From positions 186,001 to 250,000 of the forward strand of contig DBYY01000001.1 of NCBI GenBank assembly GCA_002311025.1: a stretch of DNA of 64,000 bases. The letters run 5' to 3'. Below the pieces are notes generated by a model. The model made no database searches. It was given only the letters and a program-made list of their open reading frames with translations, and was not told where the DNA came from. Origin of the DNA: Candidatus Proelusimicrobium tauri. GTDB lineage: Bacteria > Elusimicrobiota > Elusimicrobia > Elusimicrobiales > Elusimicrobiaceae. The number at the start of each line of letters is the position of its first letter. Positions within the stretch are counted from its first letter, which is position 1. Position numbers and translations under genes: made by a program. Shown here piece by piece: positions 1-8,495 of the stretch.

Positions 1-1
1 T

Positions 2-991
2 AAAGAACAAACCCTTGATTGTGTGCGCCTTCAGCCAAAAGTTCAAAAGCACCTTGAAGAGTGGCAAGCCATAAAAGAAGGTTTACTTGTGCCAGAAACC
101 GAAAAACCGCCCAAAGCAGCACTTTCGCCTTGGCGTGTTTATGCAAACAAATATGTTTTTGAAAAGAAGGATATTGTTTTATTGCCTCATTTAAACTCCG
201 CACAAAGAGCAATTTTAAGACAAAATAATATTAATACTTATGAAGATGTTGTTTCAGCCGGACTCCGGAAAATAAAAGAACTTTTATATGATCCGGAACA
301 CAAAAGCAATATAGATGTAGATGTGTATTATCATGCTTTGGCTTATCATTATAATAAACCTATTTTAAGGCAAAAAGGTCTTTTTCCTCTGCCGCCAAAG
401 GAGCGTAATTTATATTTTGATTTTGAAACTACCGAAACTTTTACAAAAGAAACTAGATCCTTTGTTTACTTAATTGGCGTATGGGATAAAGAGGTGGGCA
501 AATTTATTTCTTTTGTCGCAAAATCAGAAGAGGAAGAAGAAAAAATTTTTAAACAATTTGCCGATTATATGGGTGAGGCGGGGAAAGTCGCTTTATATCA
601 TTGGACGGAATATGAAGTCAAAAAGATGAAGGAACTTTGCTCTAAATATCCAAATATCAGCCAAGATTTACAAAAATTAATAAGTGCTTGTATAGATTTA
701 AAAGTAATTATGGAAAAGGCATTTTATTTTCCGTCGCCAAGTCTTTCCTTAAAAGCGGCAGCACCCGCTTTTGGTTTTAAATGGCGTCAGACAGATTGCG
801 GAGCAATGGATAGTATGGTATACTTTACTAAGTGGCTAAAAGAAGGTGATGAAACCTTGCTTAATAAGGTTTTAATGTATAATGAAGATGATTGCCTCGC
901 AATGTTGTATATAGAAGATTTTTTAAAACAAACAGATATTATAGAGGTGAAACAAGATGATAACGAAGATATCAAAAGTAATACAATATAG
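2..991 (+). CDS. RecB-like / RNase H-fold nuclease, C-terminal part (5' truncated)
   Basis: The reading frame is open to the first base, so the gene begins upstream of the window; a GTG at 23 is only an internal codon. The visible part carries an exonuclease-type RNase H fold: LYFDFETTE (first acidic pair, about codons 136-144), then ALYHWTEYE, and near the end YNEDDCLA, the usual third acidic motif of DEDD-type enzymes. This layout matches the C-terminal half of TM0106-type RecB-like nucleases, whose N-terminal half would lie outside the window. These are predicted DNA nucleases with poorly known substrates. The last 35 bases overlap the next gene, which suggests co-transcription. Family call fairly confident; role unknown. 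Confidence 0.75.
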   Translation, partial: KEQTLDCVRLQPKVQKHLEEWQAIKEGLLVPETEKPPKAALSPWRVYANKYVFEKKDIVLLPHLNSAQRAILRQNNINTYEDVVSAGLRKIKELLYDPEHKSNIDVDVYYHALAYHYNKPILRQKGLFPLPPKERNLYFDFETTETFTKETRSFVYLIGVWDKEVGKFISFVAKSEEEEEKIFKQFADYMGEAGKVALYHWTEYEVKKMKELCSKYPNISQDLQKLISACIDLKVIMEKAFYFPSPSLSLKAAAPAFGFKWRQTDCGAMDSMVYFTKWLKEGDETLLNKVLMYNEDDCLAMLYIEDFLKQTDIIEVKQDDNEDIKSNTI

Positions 992-1373
992 CGTGTTTTT
1001 GGTTAATGAACCGGGATCTTTAGAGAAATTTTCCAAAATGATAGCCGATGCCGGTCTTGATATTGTAGGTATTTCTTCAGATGTTCGTTATGAATCAGCC
1101 GTAGTCAAATTTGTAATTGCCGGCGAAAAAGAAATTAATTTAACTTCTCTAATTGCCAAAAACGGTTATACGGCAATTAGAACAGATGCTATTTGTATAC
1201 AGGCAAAAAATAAAGTCGGGTTTTTATTCCAACTTTCCAAATTGTTAGGTGAAAAGAAAATAAATATTAACAATATTTATTCTGCTGCCGTAGAAGATAC
1301 CCAAGCAAGAATATTTTTAGTTGTTGATGATTTGGAAAAAGCCATTTCTTTAATAGAGAAAGCCAATTTATAA
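957..1373 (+). CDS. Tandem ACT-domain protein
   Basis: A 138-residue protein with two ACT-type ligand-binding folds, roughly residues 6-68 and 74-138. The repeated pattern is a hydrophobic strand, then NEPGSLEKFSKMIADAGLDI in copy 1 and KNKVGFLFQLSKLLGEKKIN in copy 2. Stand-alone double-ACT proteins of this length usually bind amino acids as small regulatory proteins; no catalytic domain is attached here. The ATG at 957 lies inside the upstream nuclease gene and is preceded by AGAGGTGA at a suitable distance, so the start is credible. A terminator follows directly. Ligand and target are not visible. Confidence 0.75.
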   Translation: MITKISKVIQYSVFLVNEPGSLEKFSKMIADAGLDIVGISSDVRYESAVVKFVIAGEKEINLTSLIAKNGYTAIRTDAICIQAKNKVGFLFQLSKLLGEKKININNIYSAAVEDTQARIFLVVDDLEKAISLIEKANL

Positions 1374-1390
1374 AATTGTTTTGACTAATT

Positions 1391-1424
1391 AAAAATCCCC
1401 GTTTTTTATAACGGGGATTTTTAT
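1391..1424. terminator. Bidirectional intrinsic terminator
   Basis: A 12-bp stem (AAAAATCCCCGT with ACGGGGATTTTT) around an 8-base loop has an A-rich 5' flank and T-rich 3' flank, so it can work on both strands. It separates the ACT gene from the converging acyltransferase-ligase gene that ends at 1444. Confidence 0.85.
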
Positions 1425-1443
1425 ATGAGCGAATTTTTATTGT

Positions 1444-3777
1444 TTATACTTTACCAAGTTCTGCTTTGGCTTTTCCTTCCATTTTAATATAGTCATACTT
1501 GCCTGTTCCGGTCAAAATAATTTCGTCTATATGTTTAAGTGTTCTAGGTGTCCAAAGTTCACTATAACCGAGTTTTTTAAATCCATCCTGCATTTCCTGC
1601 ATATTCGGATTTGGATTAGTTGTATAAGCAAAAAGTTGTTCTCCGCGTTTTGCATCGGGGAGTCTTAAAACCGCGTGTTCAAATTCGGGCCAAATTTCTT
1701 TTAAAGCCTGTTCAACAGAGGTCAAAGAAACCATTTCACCCGCAATTTTTGCAAAGCGTTTTGCACGGCCTTTAATCATAATGAAACCCTTTTCGTCAAT
1801 TTCTACAATATCGCCTGTTTCATACCAACCGTCTTTTAAAGGTTCAATTACGCCGGGGTTGTTTTCTCTTAAATAACCAAGCATAATATTTCCGCCTCTT
1901 AAGATAAGTTCTCCGCCTTTTTCAACACCCTCAATTTTCTTAAGTTTACACTCCATACCGGGTAAAAGCCTACCCACAGAGCCGCGTTTAAAATAAAGTT
2001 GTGTATCAACGGCAATTAAAGGAGAACATTCTGTTGCGCCGTAACCTTCAACAAGTCTAACGCCCATTTTTTCAGAGCAGATTTTAAAAGTTTCGTCTTT
2101 TAATTTTTCACCGCCCACACCGGCATAACGCAAAGAATAAAAATCAAACGGGTGTGCATTTTTACAGTAAGCATTAAAGAAAGTATCCGTTCCAAAAGCG
2201 ATAGTTGCGTTTCTATCGTAAACAAGTTCCGGAATAACTTTATAGTGCAGCGGAGTCGGATATAAGAAGGTTGAAGCCCCCATCAGTAGAGGTGCGATTG
2301 TGCCTATACCCAAACCGAAACTGTGGAACATTGGCAAAGCGTTAAAGAACTTATCTCTGAAATCAAGATACAAAGAACCGGTCAACTGATAGCGGTTAAT
2401 GTTTAAGTTTCTATGGCTTAAAACAACGCCTTTAGGCGTGCCTTCTGAACCGCTGGTATACAAAACAACGGCGGGGGAATCTGCTGTTTGATTTTTTGTA
2501 TATTTATCGTGAAAATAGTTAGGTGCAAAACTTTTTGCAAAAGCAGCGGCTTTATCCAAAACGGAAAGGCTAGTATTAATATCTTCCAAATAAACCATCT
2601 CAATTTTTTCTTGTTCTAGTGCTTCTATTATAGATGAAAAAGCCATCTTTTCAATAAAAGCTTTAGAAGTAATAACCTTTTTAATCTTTGCTGATTTTAC
2701 GGCGGAAAGTATGTTTTTTACACCGGAAGTAAAGTTTATCATAGCAGCAACTCTGCCGTAAGCAAAAAGTCCAAAAACAGTAAATACCGTTACATTTAAG
2801 TTAGGCAACATTACGCCGACATATTCACCCTCTTTAGTTATTTTGGCAAATTTATTACCAAGTGCAAAAGAGGCGATAATAAGATCTCTGAAAGTTGCCG
2901 GTTTGCGTAGAGAATCTTCTAAGGCGCGCGATTTTTTTCTTGCAATTTTAGAACCTTCAAGCATTGCTTCAAAGAGAGTGCAATCAGTATCAAAACTGCT
3001 TAAGCGCATTTCGCTTAAAAGGTCAAAAATTTTATCTTCGGCGTCGCCATATCTGCGATCTTGGCTGTGTTTGTTTTTATCTAAATCCCACAAGCGCGGC
3101 GGCCAAACAGAAACAATAAAATGTAAATGCGGGCGATGGCGGAGTTTTCTACCGAAATAAGAAAATCTGCTATATTGTGTATTTTGTATATAAATAGGCA
3201 AAATCTGCGCGCCCGATTTTTCTGCAAGCATAGCAGGACCTTTATAAATCTTCATAATACCGCCGGTGGTGTTCATTCTGCCTTCAGGGAAAAGCACAAT
3301 TTTTTTACCTTTTTTAAGTTCGTTTAAAATAGTTTTAAGGGCCATCGGATTACTATTATCAACTGCTAGGTGATTAACAAATTTTAATACTTGGCGTACC
3401 CAAAAACGTTTGGCGATAGTGCTGTCTACAAGGAACATAACATCTTTTGGTAAATAAGTTCCCAAAATCAAAGGATCTAAGAACGAGTTATTATTAGCAA
3501 TAATCAAAGTTGCGCCTTTTGCTTTTTTAAAATTTTCTTTACCTTTAATTTTGATATTATAAAACAAGTTTAAATAGGTGTATATTAAAGAGCGGACCAT
3601 TCTTTCCGGATGATGCACCCACAAAGCGCCTATTAGCACTAACAAAGCAAGCAATACGATACTACTTGCATTTAACAAACTAAGACCCAAAGTCCATAAA
3701 ATTATCACACTTGCCAGAGCGATTATTCCTATAAATATTAAATTTTTACTGCAAAATAAATTTGTTAGATTTTTCAT
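1444..3777 (-). CDS. Acyltransferase / acyl-ACP (acyl-CoA) synthetase fusion, Aas-like, with altered acyltransferase motif
   Basis: A 777-residue membrane protein. Two N-terminal membrane segments (residues about 14-50) precede a PlsC-type acyltransferase domain (about 65-245) and an AMP-forming ligase (about 290-770). The ligase core is intact: VVLYTSGSEGTPKGVVLSH, GYGATECSP and YETGD. Aas-type enzymes re-acylate lysophospholipids using fatty acids they activate themselves. The oddity is acyltransferase motif I, which reads NNNSFLD, whereas the paralogue at 5046 has NHTSFLD. The catalytic His of the HX4D motif is therefore Asn, while the later FPEGR motif is kept. The ligase may act alone, or the acyltransferase may be impaired. 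Lies 15 bases after the TetR gene in the same operon. Confidence 0.8.
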   Translation of the reverse strand: MKNLTNLFCSKNLIFIGIIALASVIILWTLGLSLLNASSIVLLALLVLIGALWVHHPERMVRSLIYTYLNLFYNIKIKGKENFKKAKGATLIIANNNSFLDPLILGTYLPKDVMFLVDSTIAKRFWVRQVLKFVNHLAVDNSNPMALKTILNELKKGKKIVLFPEGRMNTTGGIMKIYKGPAMLAEKSGAQILPIYIQNTQYSRFSYFGRKLRHRPHLHFIVSVWPPRLWDLDKNKHSQDRRYGDAEDKIFDLLSEMRLSSFDTDCTLFEAMLEGSKIARKKSRALEDSLRKPATFRDLIIASFALGNKFAKITKEGEYVGVMLPNLNVTVFTVFGLFAYGRVAAMINFTSGVKNILSAVKSAKIKKVITSKAFIEKMAFSSIIEALEQEKIEMVYLEDINTSLSVLDKAAAFAKSFAPNYFHDKYTKNQTADSPAVVLYTSGSEGTPKGVVLSHRNLNINRYQLTGSLYLDFRDKFFNALPMFHSFGLGIGTIAPLLMGASTFLYPTPLHYKVIPELVYDRNATIAFGTDTFFNAYCKNAHPFDFYSLRYAGVGGEKLKDETFKICSEKMGVRLVEGYGATECSPLIAVDTQLYFKRGSVGRLLPGMECKLKKIEGVEKGGELILRGGNIMLGYLRENNPGVIEPLKDGWYETGDIVEIDEKGFIMIKGRAKRFAKIAGEMVSLTSVEQALKEIWPEFEHAVLRLPDAKRGEQLFAYTTNPNPNMQEMQDGFKKLGYSELWTPRTLKHIDEIILTGTGKYDYIKMEGKAKAELGKV

Positions 3778-3792
3778 ATATTTTAGTTTTCC

Positions 3793-4413
3793 TTATATTC
3801 TTACTTTGTTTTTTAAGAGGGGACGCGGGTCTTTATTTAAAGTAAGACCGTCAATAAAAGCCGTAAAAGCAACCGTAAAAATTTTTAAGGCTTCTTTTAA
3901 TTCCAGTTGACCTTTAATAGCATCCACATTAAAACCCCTGCAAAAGCACCAAATAGCATAACCTATATCTTCGGTATTAACGGGTTTTAAAAAACCGTTT
4001 TTTACGCCATAATTTAAAATAACAACAATATGTTCCACCCACCATTCTTTATTAACTTTGTTTAAAATATCATTTATAAACATATAGTCGCTAAAGTTGT
4101 TTTTTACTTCGTAGGTCTTTATAAGGACATTTGTCGCTATACTTATTATATATTGATGATAGTTGTGTTTTTCATCGTAAGGGGTTAAAATGCTTTGGCG
4201 CATTTCCTTAACGACTTTTTGGGAAATAATCAACAAAACCTCATCAATATTTCTAAATCTATTGTAAAAAACGCGATTAGTTATTTTAAGTTCTTTTAAT
4301 ACCGAACTTACATTAATACCATTTGTCCCTTCTTTATAGACCATTTTGTTAACGCAATCAATAATTTCTTGCGAAATTTTATCTTGTAGTTTAGTTCCTT
4401 GCGAATAGGACAT
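3793..4413 (-). CDS. TetR-family transcriptional regulator
   Basis: A 206-residue protein with an N-terminal helix-turn-helix (about residues 10-60, including INVSSVLKELKITNRVFYNR) followed by a helical ligand-binding domain, the standard TetR layout and length. It is the first gene of a two-gene operon with the ligase fusion at 1444. A consensus promoter and a 17-base dyad lie directly upstream, so autorepression is likely. Since the operon partner activates fatty acids, an acyl-CoA or fatty-acid effector is a reasonable guess, but that is inference. A SD-like sequence (AGGAG) precedes the ATG. Confidence 0.8.
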   Translation of the reverse strand: MSYSQGTKLQDKISQEIIDCVNKMVYKEGTNGINVSSVLKELKITNRVFYNRFRNIDEVLLIISQKVVKEMRQSILTPYDEKHNYHQYIISIATNVLIKTYEVKNNFSDYMFINDILNKVNKEWWVEHIVVILNYGVKNGFLKPVNTEDIGYAIWCFCRGFNVDAIKGQLELKEALKIFTVAFTAFIDGLTLNKDPRPLLKNKVRI

Positions 4414-4439
4414 ATTGGTACTCTTCTCCTTTTTATGTT

Positions 4440-4456
4440 TAGCACACTATGTGCTA
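4440..4456. promoter_or_regulatory. Putative TetR operator (inverted repeat)
   Basis: Perfect 7-bp half-sites (TAGCACA and TGTGCTA) around CTA. The dyad lies between the minus-strand -10 box and the TetR start codon, where a bound repressor would block transcription of the TetR-ligase operon. Confidence 0.6.
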
Positions 4457-4465
4457 CATAATTAA

Positions 4466-4494
4466 ATTATAGCAGTTGTAAAGAATAATGTCAA
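4466..4494 (-). promoter_or_regulatory. Consensus sigma70-type promoter of the TetR-ligase operon
   Basis: Read on the minus strand: TTGACA (4494-4489), 17 bases, TATAAT (4471-4466). Both hexamers match the consensus exactly. Transcription would start just before the dyad at 4440-4456. Confidence 0.85.
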
Positions 4495-4520
4495 AATCAA
4501 AACCATTATTTTTAAAATAC

Positions 4521-4549
4521 TTGACAAAGAAATAGTTTCTTAATAAAAT
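4521..4549 (+). promoter_or_regulatory. Promoter of the MarR-Aas operon with internal dyad
   Basis: TTGACA (4521-4526), 17 bases, TAAAAT (4544-4549). The spacer contains a perfect dyad, AAGAAA-TAG-TTTCTT (4527-4541), well placed for repression by the adjacent MarR protein. The expected start site coincides with the ATG at 4556, so the transcript would be leaderless or nearly so. Confidence 0.75.
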
Positions 4550-4555
4550 GTTTAT

Positions 4556-5044
4556 ATGGAAATGATAAATACTGACTTACGTCTCTACGGCATTAACCCC
4601 GCAAAAGGGCGTAATTATGAGAATATAACTTATGTGCTTGTTTTAATCAGCAATATTTTACAAGCGCGGGTTGAAGGTTATCTAAAGCCGTATAAATTAT
4701 CGGCGGTTCAGTTTAATTTACTGATGCTTGCCACTTATCAAAATAACGGCAAAGGTATTACGCAGGTTGAACTTGCAAAACACCTTATTGCCTCTGCCAG
4801 CAATATAACAAAAGTGGTAGAAAAATCTGTTAAAGAAGGCTTTATAAAACGTACCGTAAACCCCGCTAGCCGCAGGGAAAATATTATTTGTATCACCCCG
4901 AAAGGCAAAATGCTTATTAATAAAGTATGGAGCGGTTATGATAAATTGGTGCGCAGTTTAACGGAAAAAATACCCTCTAAAAACCGTTTGCAAACGGAAA
5001 AGATCTTAAATAATTGGCTTAATTCTTTACAACAGGAGAAATAA
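4556..5044 (+). CDS. MarR-family transcriptional regulator
   Basis: A 162-residue winged-helix protein. The recognition region SAVQFNLLMLATYQNN...TQVELAKHLIASASNITKVVEKSVKEGFIKR (residues about 50-100) and the wing with VNPASRRENIICITPKG are typical of MarR. It begins the operon containing the LplT-like/Aas fusion, one base after its stop codon. No ribosome binding site precedes the ATG; the promoter abuts it, so leaderless translation from 4556 (or from the ATG at 4562) is likely. The dyad in its promoter spacer suggests autoregulation. The effector is not visible. Confidence 0.8.
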   Translation: MEMINTDLRLYGINPAKGRNYENITYVLVLISNILQARVEGYLKPYKLSAVQFNLLMLATYQNNGKGITQVELAKHLIASASNITKVVEKSVKEGFIKRTVNPASRRENIICITPKGKMLINKVWSGYDKLVRSLTEKIPSKNRLQTEKILNNWLNSLQQEK

Positions 5045-5045
5045 T

Positions 5046-8000
5046 ATGTTATCCCTATTAAAAACTTTTTTTAATCGTTCTTTTTTGGCTTTATTTTGCA
5101 CGCAATATCTAGGTGCTTTTAATGATAATTTCTTTCGCACGGCTATGGCAACTTTTATTACTTATAAAGTAACTACAATGTCTGCGCAAGATAAATCGGT
5201 AATAGTTTCTTTGGCGGTTGCTTTGTTTATGTTACCGTTTTTTCTTTTCTCGGCGATGGCGGGGGAACTTTCAGATAAATTCAGTAAAGATAAACTAATC
5301 AAAGCCACAAAATTTTTAGAAGTTGTTATTGTTGTTCTTGCGGGAATCGGCTTTTTAACCACAAATGTGCCCTTACTGCTTTTTGTTTTATTTTTGATGG
5401 GAACGCAATCATCCTTTTTCGGTCCTGTCAAATATAGTATTTTGCCTGATATTTTGGATAAAAAACAATTAATTGCCGGCAACGGTATTATTGAAGCAGG
5501 CACCTACGGCGCTATCTTACAAGGTACGATTTTCGGCGGACTTATTATTACCCTTTCGGAGATAAATAAATTCGGTTTACACATCAAAATAAACGATACT
5601 TTTCTGCCGGTCATTATGTTAGTAGTTTCTACTTTAGGTTTATGTACAAGTTTACTGATTCCTTCTCAAAAACCGGCTAATTCCAAACTTAAAGTTGATA
5701 TAAATTTCCTGCGTAGCACTTGGAAAAATATGTCCTTTGCCAAGCAAAATCACGATATCTTTTTATGTATCTTGGGTATTTCTTGGTTTTGGATGCTCGG
5801 CACGGCTTTGGTTGCGCAAATGCCTTCTTTAGCGAAAGATATTTTAAACGGAAATGAAACTTTATTTACTTTCTTACTTACTTTATTTTCCTGCGGTATA
5901 GGTCTTGGTTCTTTGCTCTGCCAGTTTTTGGTTAAAGGTGAAATTACCAGCAAATATGTTCCTATCAGCGCGCTTTTAATGACGGTATTTTTAGCGGATC
6001 TTGCTTTTGCAACTTCGGGTTATAGTGCTTCCTTTTATTCCGTAAATTATATAGAGTTCTTAAAAACTTTTGCCGGCAAGCGTATTGCTTTTGATTTACT
6101 CGGCTTTGCTGTTTGCGGCGGTTTATATGTTGTTCCGCTTAATGCTATGCTTCAGTTTTTAGCCGGAAAGGAAACCCGTTCACGCGTAATAGCGGCTAAC
6201 AATATTATCAATTCCTTATTTATGGTGCTTGGCAGCGGAGCATGTGCGCTTCTTTTGGCTATAAAATTTACTATTCCTGCGGTTTTCGGCATTATTGCTT
6301 TTGTTAATGCGTTAGCGGCACTTTATATTTGCTTACTTTTGCCACATCATATAATTCGTATGATTATGACACGCATTTTAAATTTCGTTTACGGTGTTAA
6401 AGTCAACGGTATTGAAAACTTTAAAAATCTCAAAGGCAATGCTCTTATTATTGCCAATCACACTTCCTTTTTAGATGCTGTTTTGTTATGGGTTTATATG
6501 CCGACCAATTTATATTTTGCCATTGATACCCATGTTAGCCAAAAATGGTGGGTGAAACCTTTCCTTCACCTTGTAAAATACTTCCCGATAGACCCCACAA
6601 ATCCGATGGCCGTAAAATCTATTATAGAAGAAGTTAAAGCCGGCAAAAGGGTAGTAATTTTTCCCGAAGGGCGCATAACAACAACCGGCGCTTTAATGAA
6701 AATTTATCCCGGTCCTGCCATGATTGCAGATAAAAGTGATGCCCAACTTTTGCCCGTATATTTAGAGGGTAGCCAATACTCTTTATTTTCTCGTTTCGGT
6801 ACACAACTTAAAACGCGCCCTCAAAGCAAAATTACTATAACTATTTTACCGCCAAAAACTTTGAAAATAGACGAAAGTATTAAAGGAAAAGCGCGACGTC
6901 TTGCTGCTTCTAGGGGACTTTATGATCTTATGGCAAATATGAAATACGAGGCAGGCAATATACACGAAACCCTTTTTGATAGCCTTTTGGATGCTTATGA
7001 ACTCGTCGGGCGCGGCAGAAGAATTATCAATGATGTAAACTTTAAGCCGCTTTCCTTCGGGCAGTTTTTAACTGCTGTTTTTGTTCTTGGTAAGCAAATT
7101 GCAAAGAAGCAAAAATCAGGCAGCAAGGCAGGTCTTTTAATGCCTACAATGTCTGCAAGCGTGGTAGCATTTTTCGGTATGCGTGCTTTTAATATCACGC
7201 CTTGTATGCTAAACTTTTCCGTCGGTATAAAAAATATGCTTGCTTGCACAAAAGCGGCAAAAATAAAAAACATCTATACCTCAAAGTCCTTTTTAGAGCA
7301 GGCAGGTTTACTTGAAACTGCCGAAGCCCTTAAAAAAGAAGGCATAAAACTTATTTATTTGGAAGATATTAAGAAGCAAATAACATTTTTTGATAAACTT
7401 ACCGGTTTTATTGCTTCTTATTTCCCACGTCATTATTATAAGAGCGTAAGGGGTAAAGTTGTATCAAAAGACCCTGCGGTAGTTTTATTTACTTCCGGCA
7501 GTGAAGGCACGCCAAAAGGCGTTGTTTTAAGCCACGAGAATATTCAGGCAAATTGCTTACAAATCAAAAGTGTGCTTGATTTAGGTTTAAAAGATAGGGT
7601 ATTTAATGCTATGCCTATTTTCCATTCTTTTGGTTTGACCGTTGGTACATTATTACCGCTTTTAAGCGGGGTTGAAGTATTTTTCTACCCTTCACCTTTA
7701 CATTACAGAATAGTGCCAGAACTTATTTATGATAGAAATGCTACTATCATTTTTGGTACGGATACTTTCTTTAGCGGTTATGCAAAAATGGCGCATCCTT
7801 ATGATTTTTACTCCGTTCGTTTAGCGGTTGTCGGCGCGGAAAAATTAAAAGAAGAAACCATCCGCAAGTATTATGACCAATTCGGACTTCGCATTATGGA
7901 AGGTTACGGTGCAACGGAAACAGCCCCTGTTCTTGCGGTTAATACTTCTATGTTCTTTAAGCGCGGTTCTGTGGGCAGACTTTTACCCGGTATTGAATAT

Positions 8001-8492
8001 AAACTTGAGCAAATTCCCGGTGTTGAAGAAGGGGGAAAATTGCTTGTTAAAGGCGGTAATATTATGGCCGGTTATGTGCGCGACAGTAAACCCGGCGTTT
8101 TAGAACCGCCGCAAGACGGCTGGTATGATACAGGCGATATTGTGCGCATTGACGAAGACGGCTTTGTCTATATTCTTGGCCGCGCAAAACGCTTTGCTAA
8201 AATTGCTGGGGAAATGATTTCTCTGACGGCAGTTGAAACCGAAATTAATGCCCTTTGGCAAGGCAAAACCCACGCCGTAGTCAATATTCCCGATGAGAAA
8301 AAAGGCGAGCAACTTGTCTTATTTACTACTGAAAAAGAAGCCAAGCGCAGTTCTATTTTAGAGTGTTTTAAGACAAAAGGCTTAAGCGAACTTGCCGTTC
8401 CCAAAACAATTAAAATTGTGGAAGAAATTCCCTTAATGGGCACAGGCAAAGTGGACTATGTCAAATTAAAAGAAATGGCAATTAAAGGATAA
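5046..8492 (+). CDS. Three-domain MFS transporter / PlsC acyltransferase / AMP-forming acyl-ACP ligase (LplT-Aas fusion)
   Basis: An 1148-residue protein. Residues 1-435 form an MFS-type carrier of about 12 segments resembling LplT lysophospholipid flippases (start ALFCTQYLGAFNDNFFR). Residues about 445-620 are an acyltransferase with intact NHTSFLD and FPEGR motifs. Residues about 650-1145 are an AMP-forming ligase (VVLFTSGSEGTPKGVVLSH, GYGATETAP, YDTGD). In E. coli LplT and Aas are separate neighbours: lysophosphatidylethanolamine is flipped inward and re-acylated. Here all steps are in one chain. The gene follows the MarR regulator by one base and is a paralogue of the shorter fusion at 1444 on the opposite strand. 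Confidence 0.9.
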   Translation: MLSLLKTFFNRSFLALFCTQYLGAFNDNFFRTAMATFITYKVTTMSAQDKSVIVSLAVALFMLPFFLFSAMAGELSDKFSKDKLIKATKFLEVVIVVLAGIGFLTTNVPLLLFVLFLMGTQSSFFGPVKYSILPDILDKKQLIAGNGIIEAGTYGAILQGTIFGGLIITLSEINKFGLHIKINDTFLPVIMLVVSTLGLCTSLLIPSQKPANSKLKVDINFLRSTWKNMSFAKQNHDIFLCILGISWFWMLGTALVAQMPSLAKDILNGNETLFTFLLTLFSCGIGLGSLLCQFLVKGEITSKYVPISALLMTVFLADLAFATSGYSASFYSVNYIEFLKTFAGKRIAFDLLGFAVCGGLYVVPLNAMLQFLAGKETRSRVIAANNIINSLFMVLGSGACALLLAIKFTIPAVFGIIAFVNALAALYICLLLPHHIIRMIMTRILNFVYGVKVNGIENFKNLKGNALIIANHTSFLDAVLLWVYMPTNLYFAIDTHVSQKWWVKPFLHLVKYFPIDPTNPMAVKSIIEEVKAGKRVVIFPEGRITTTGALMKIYPGPAMIADKSDAQLLPVYLEGSQYSLFSRFGTQLKTRPQSKITITILPPKTLKIDESIKGKARRLAASRGLYDLMANMKYEAGNIHETLFDSLLDAYELVGRGRRIINDVNFKPLSFGQFLTAVFVLGKQIAKKQKSGSKAGLLMPTMSASVVAFFGMRAFNITPCMLNFSVGIKNMLACTKAAKIKNIYTSKSFLEQAGLLETAEALKKEGIKLIYLEDIKKQITFFDKLTGFIASYFPRHYYKSVRGKVVSKDPAVVLFTSGSEGTPKGVVLSHENIQANCLQIKSVLDLGLKDRVFNAMPIFHSFGLTVGTLLPLLSGVEVFFYPSPLHYRIVPELIYDRNATIIFGTDTFFSGYAKMAHPYDFYSVRLAVVGAEKLKEETIRKYYDQFGLRIMEGYGATETAPVLAVNTSMFFKRGSVGRLLPGIEYKLEQIPGVEEGGKLLVKGGNIMAGYVRDSKPGVLEPPQDGWYDTGDIVRIDEDGFVYILGRAKRFAKIAGEMISLTAVETEINALWQGKTHAVVNIPDEKKGEQLVLFTTEKEAKRSSILECFKTKGLSELAVPKTIKIVEEIPLMGTGKVDYVKLKEMAIKG

Positions 8493-8495
8493 TTT

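Noticed and set aside
2843..3327. Plus-strand ORFs opposite the acyltransferase-ligase gene
   Set aside because: They are antisense to the conserved acyltransferase coding region and show no recognisable domain.
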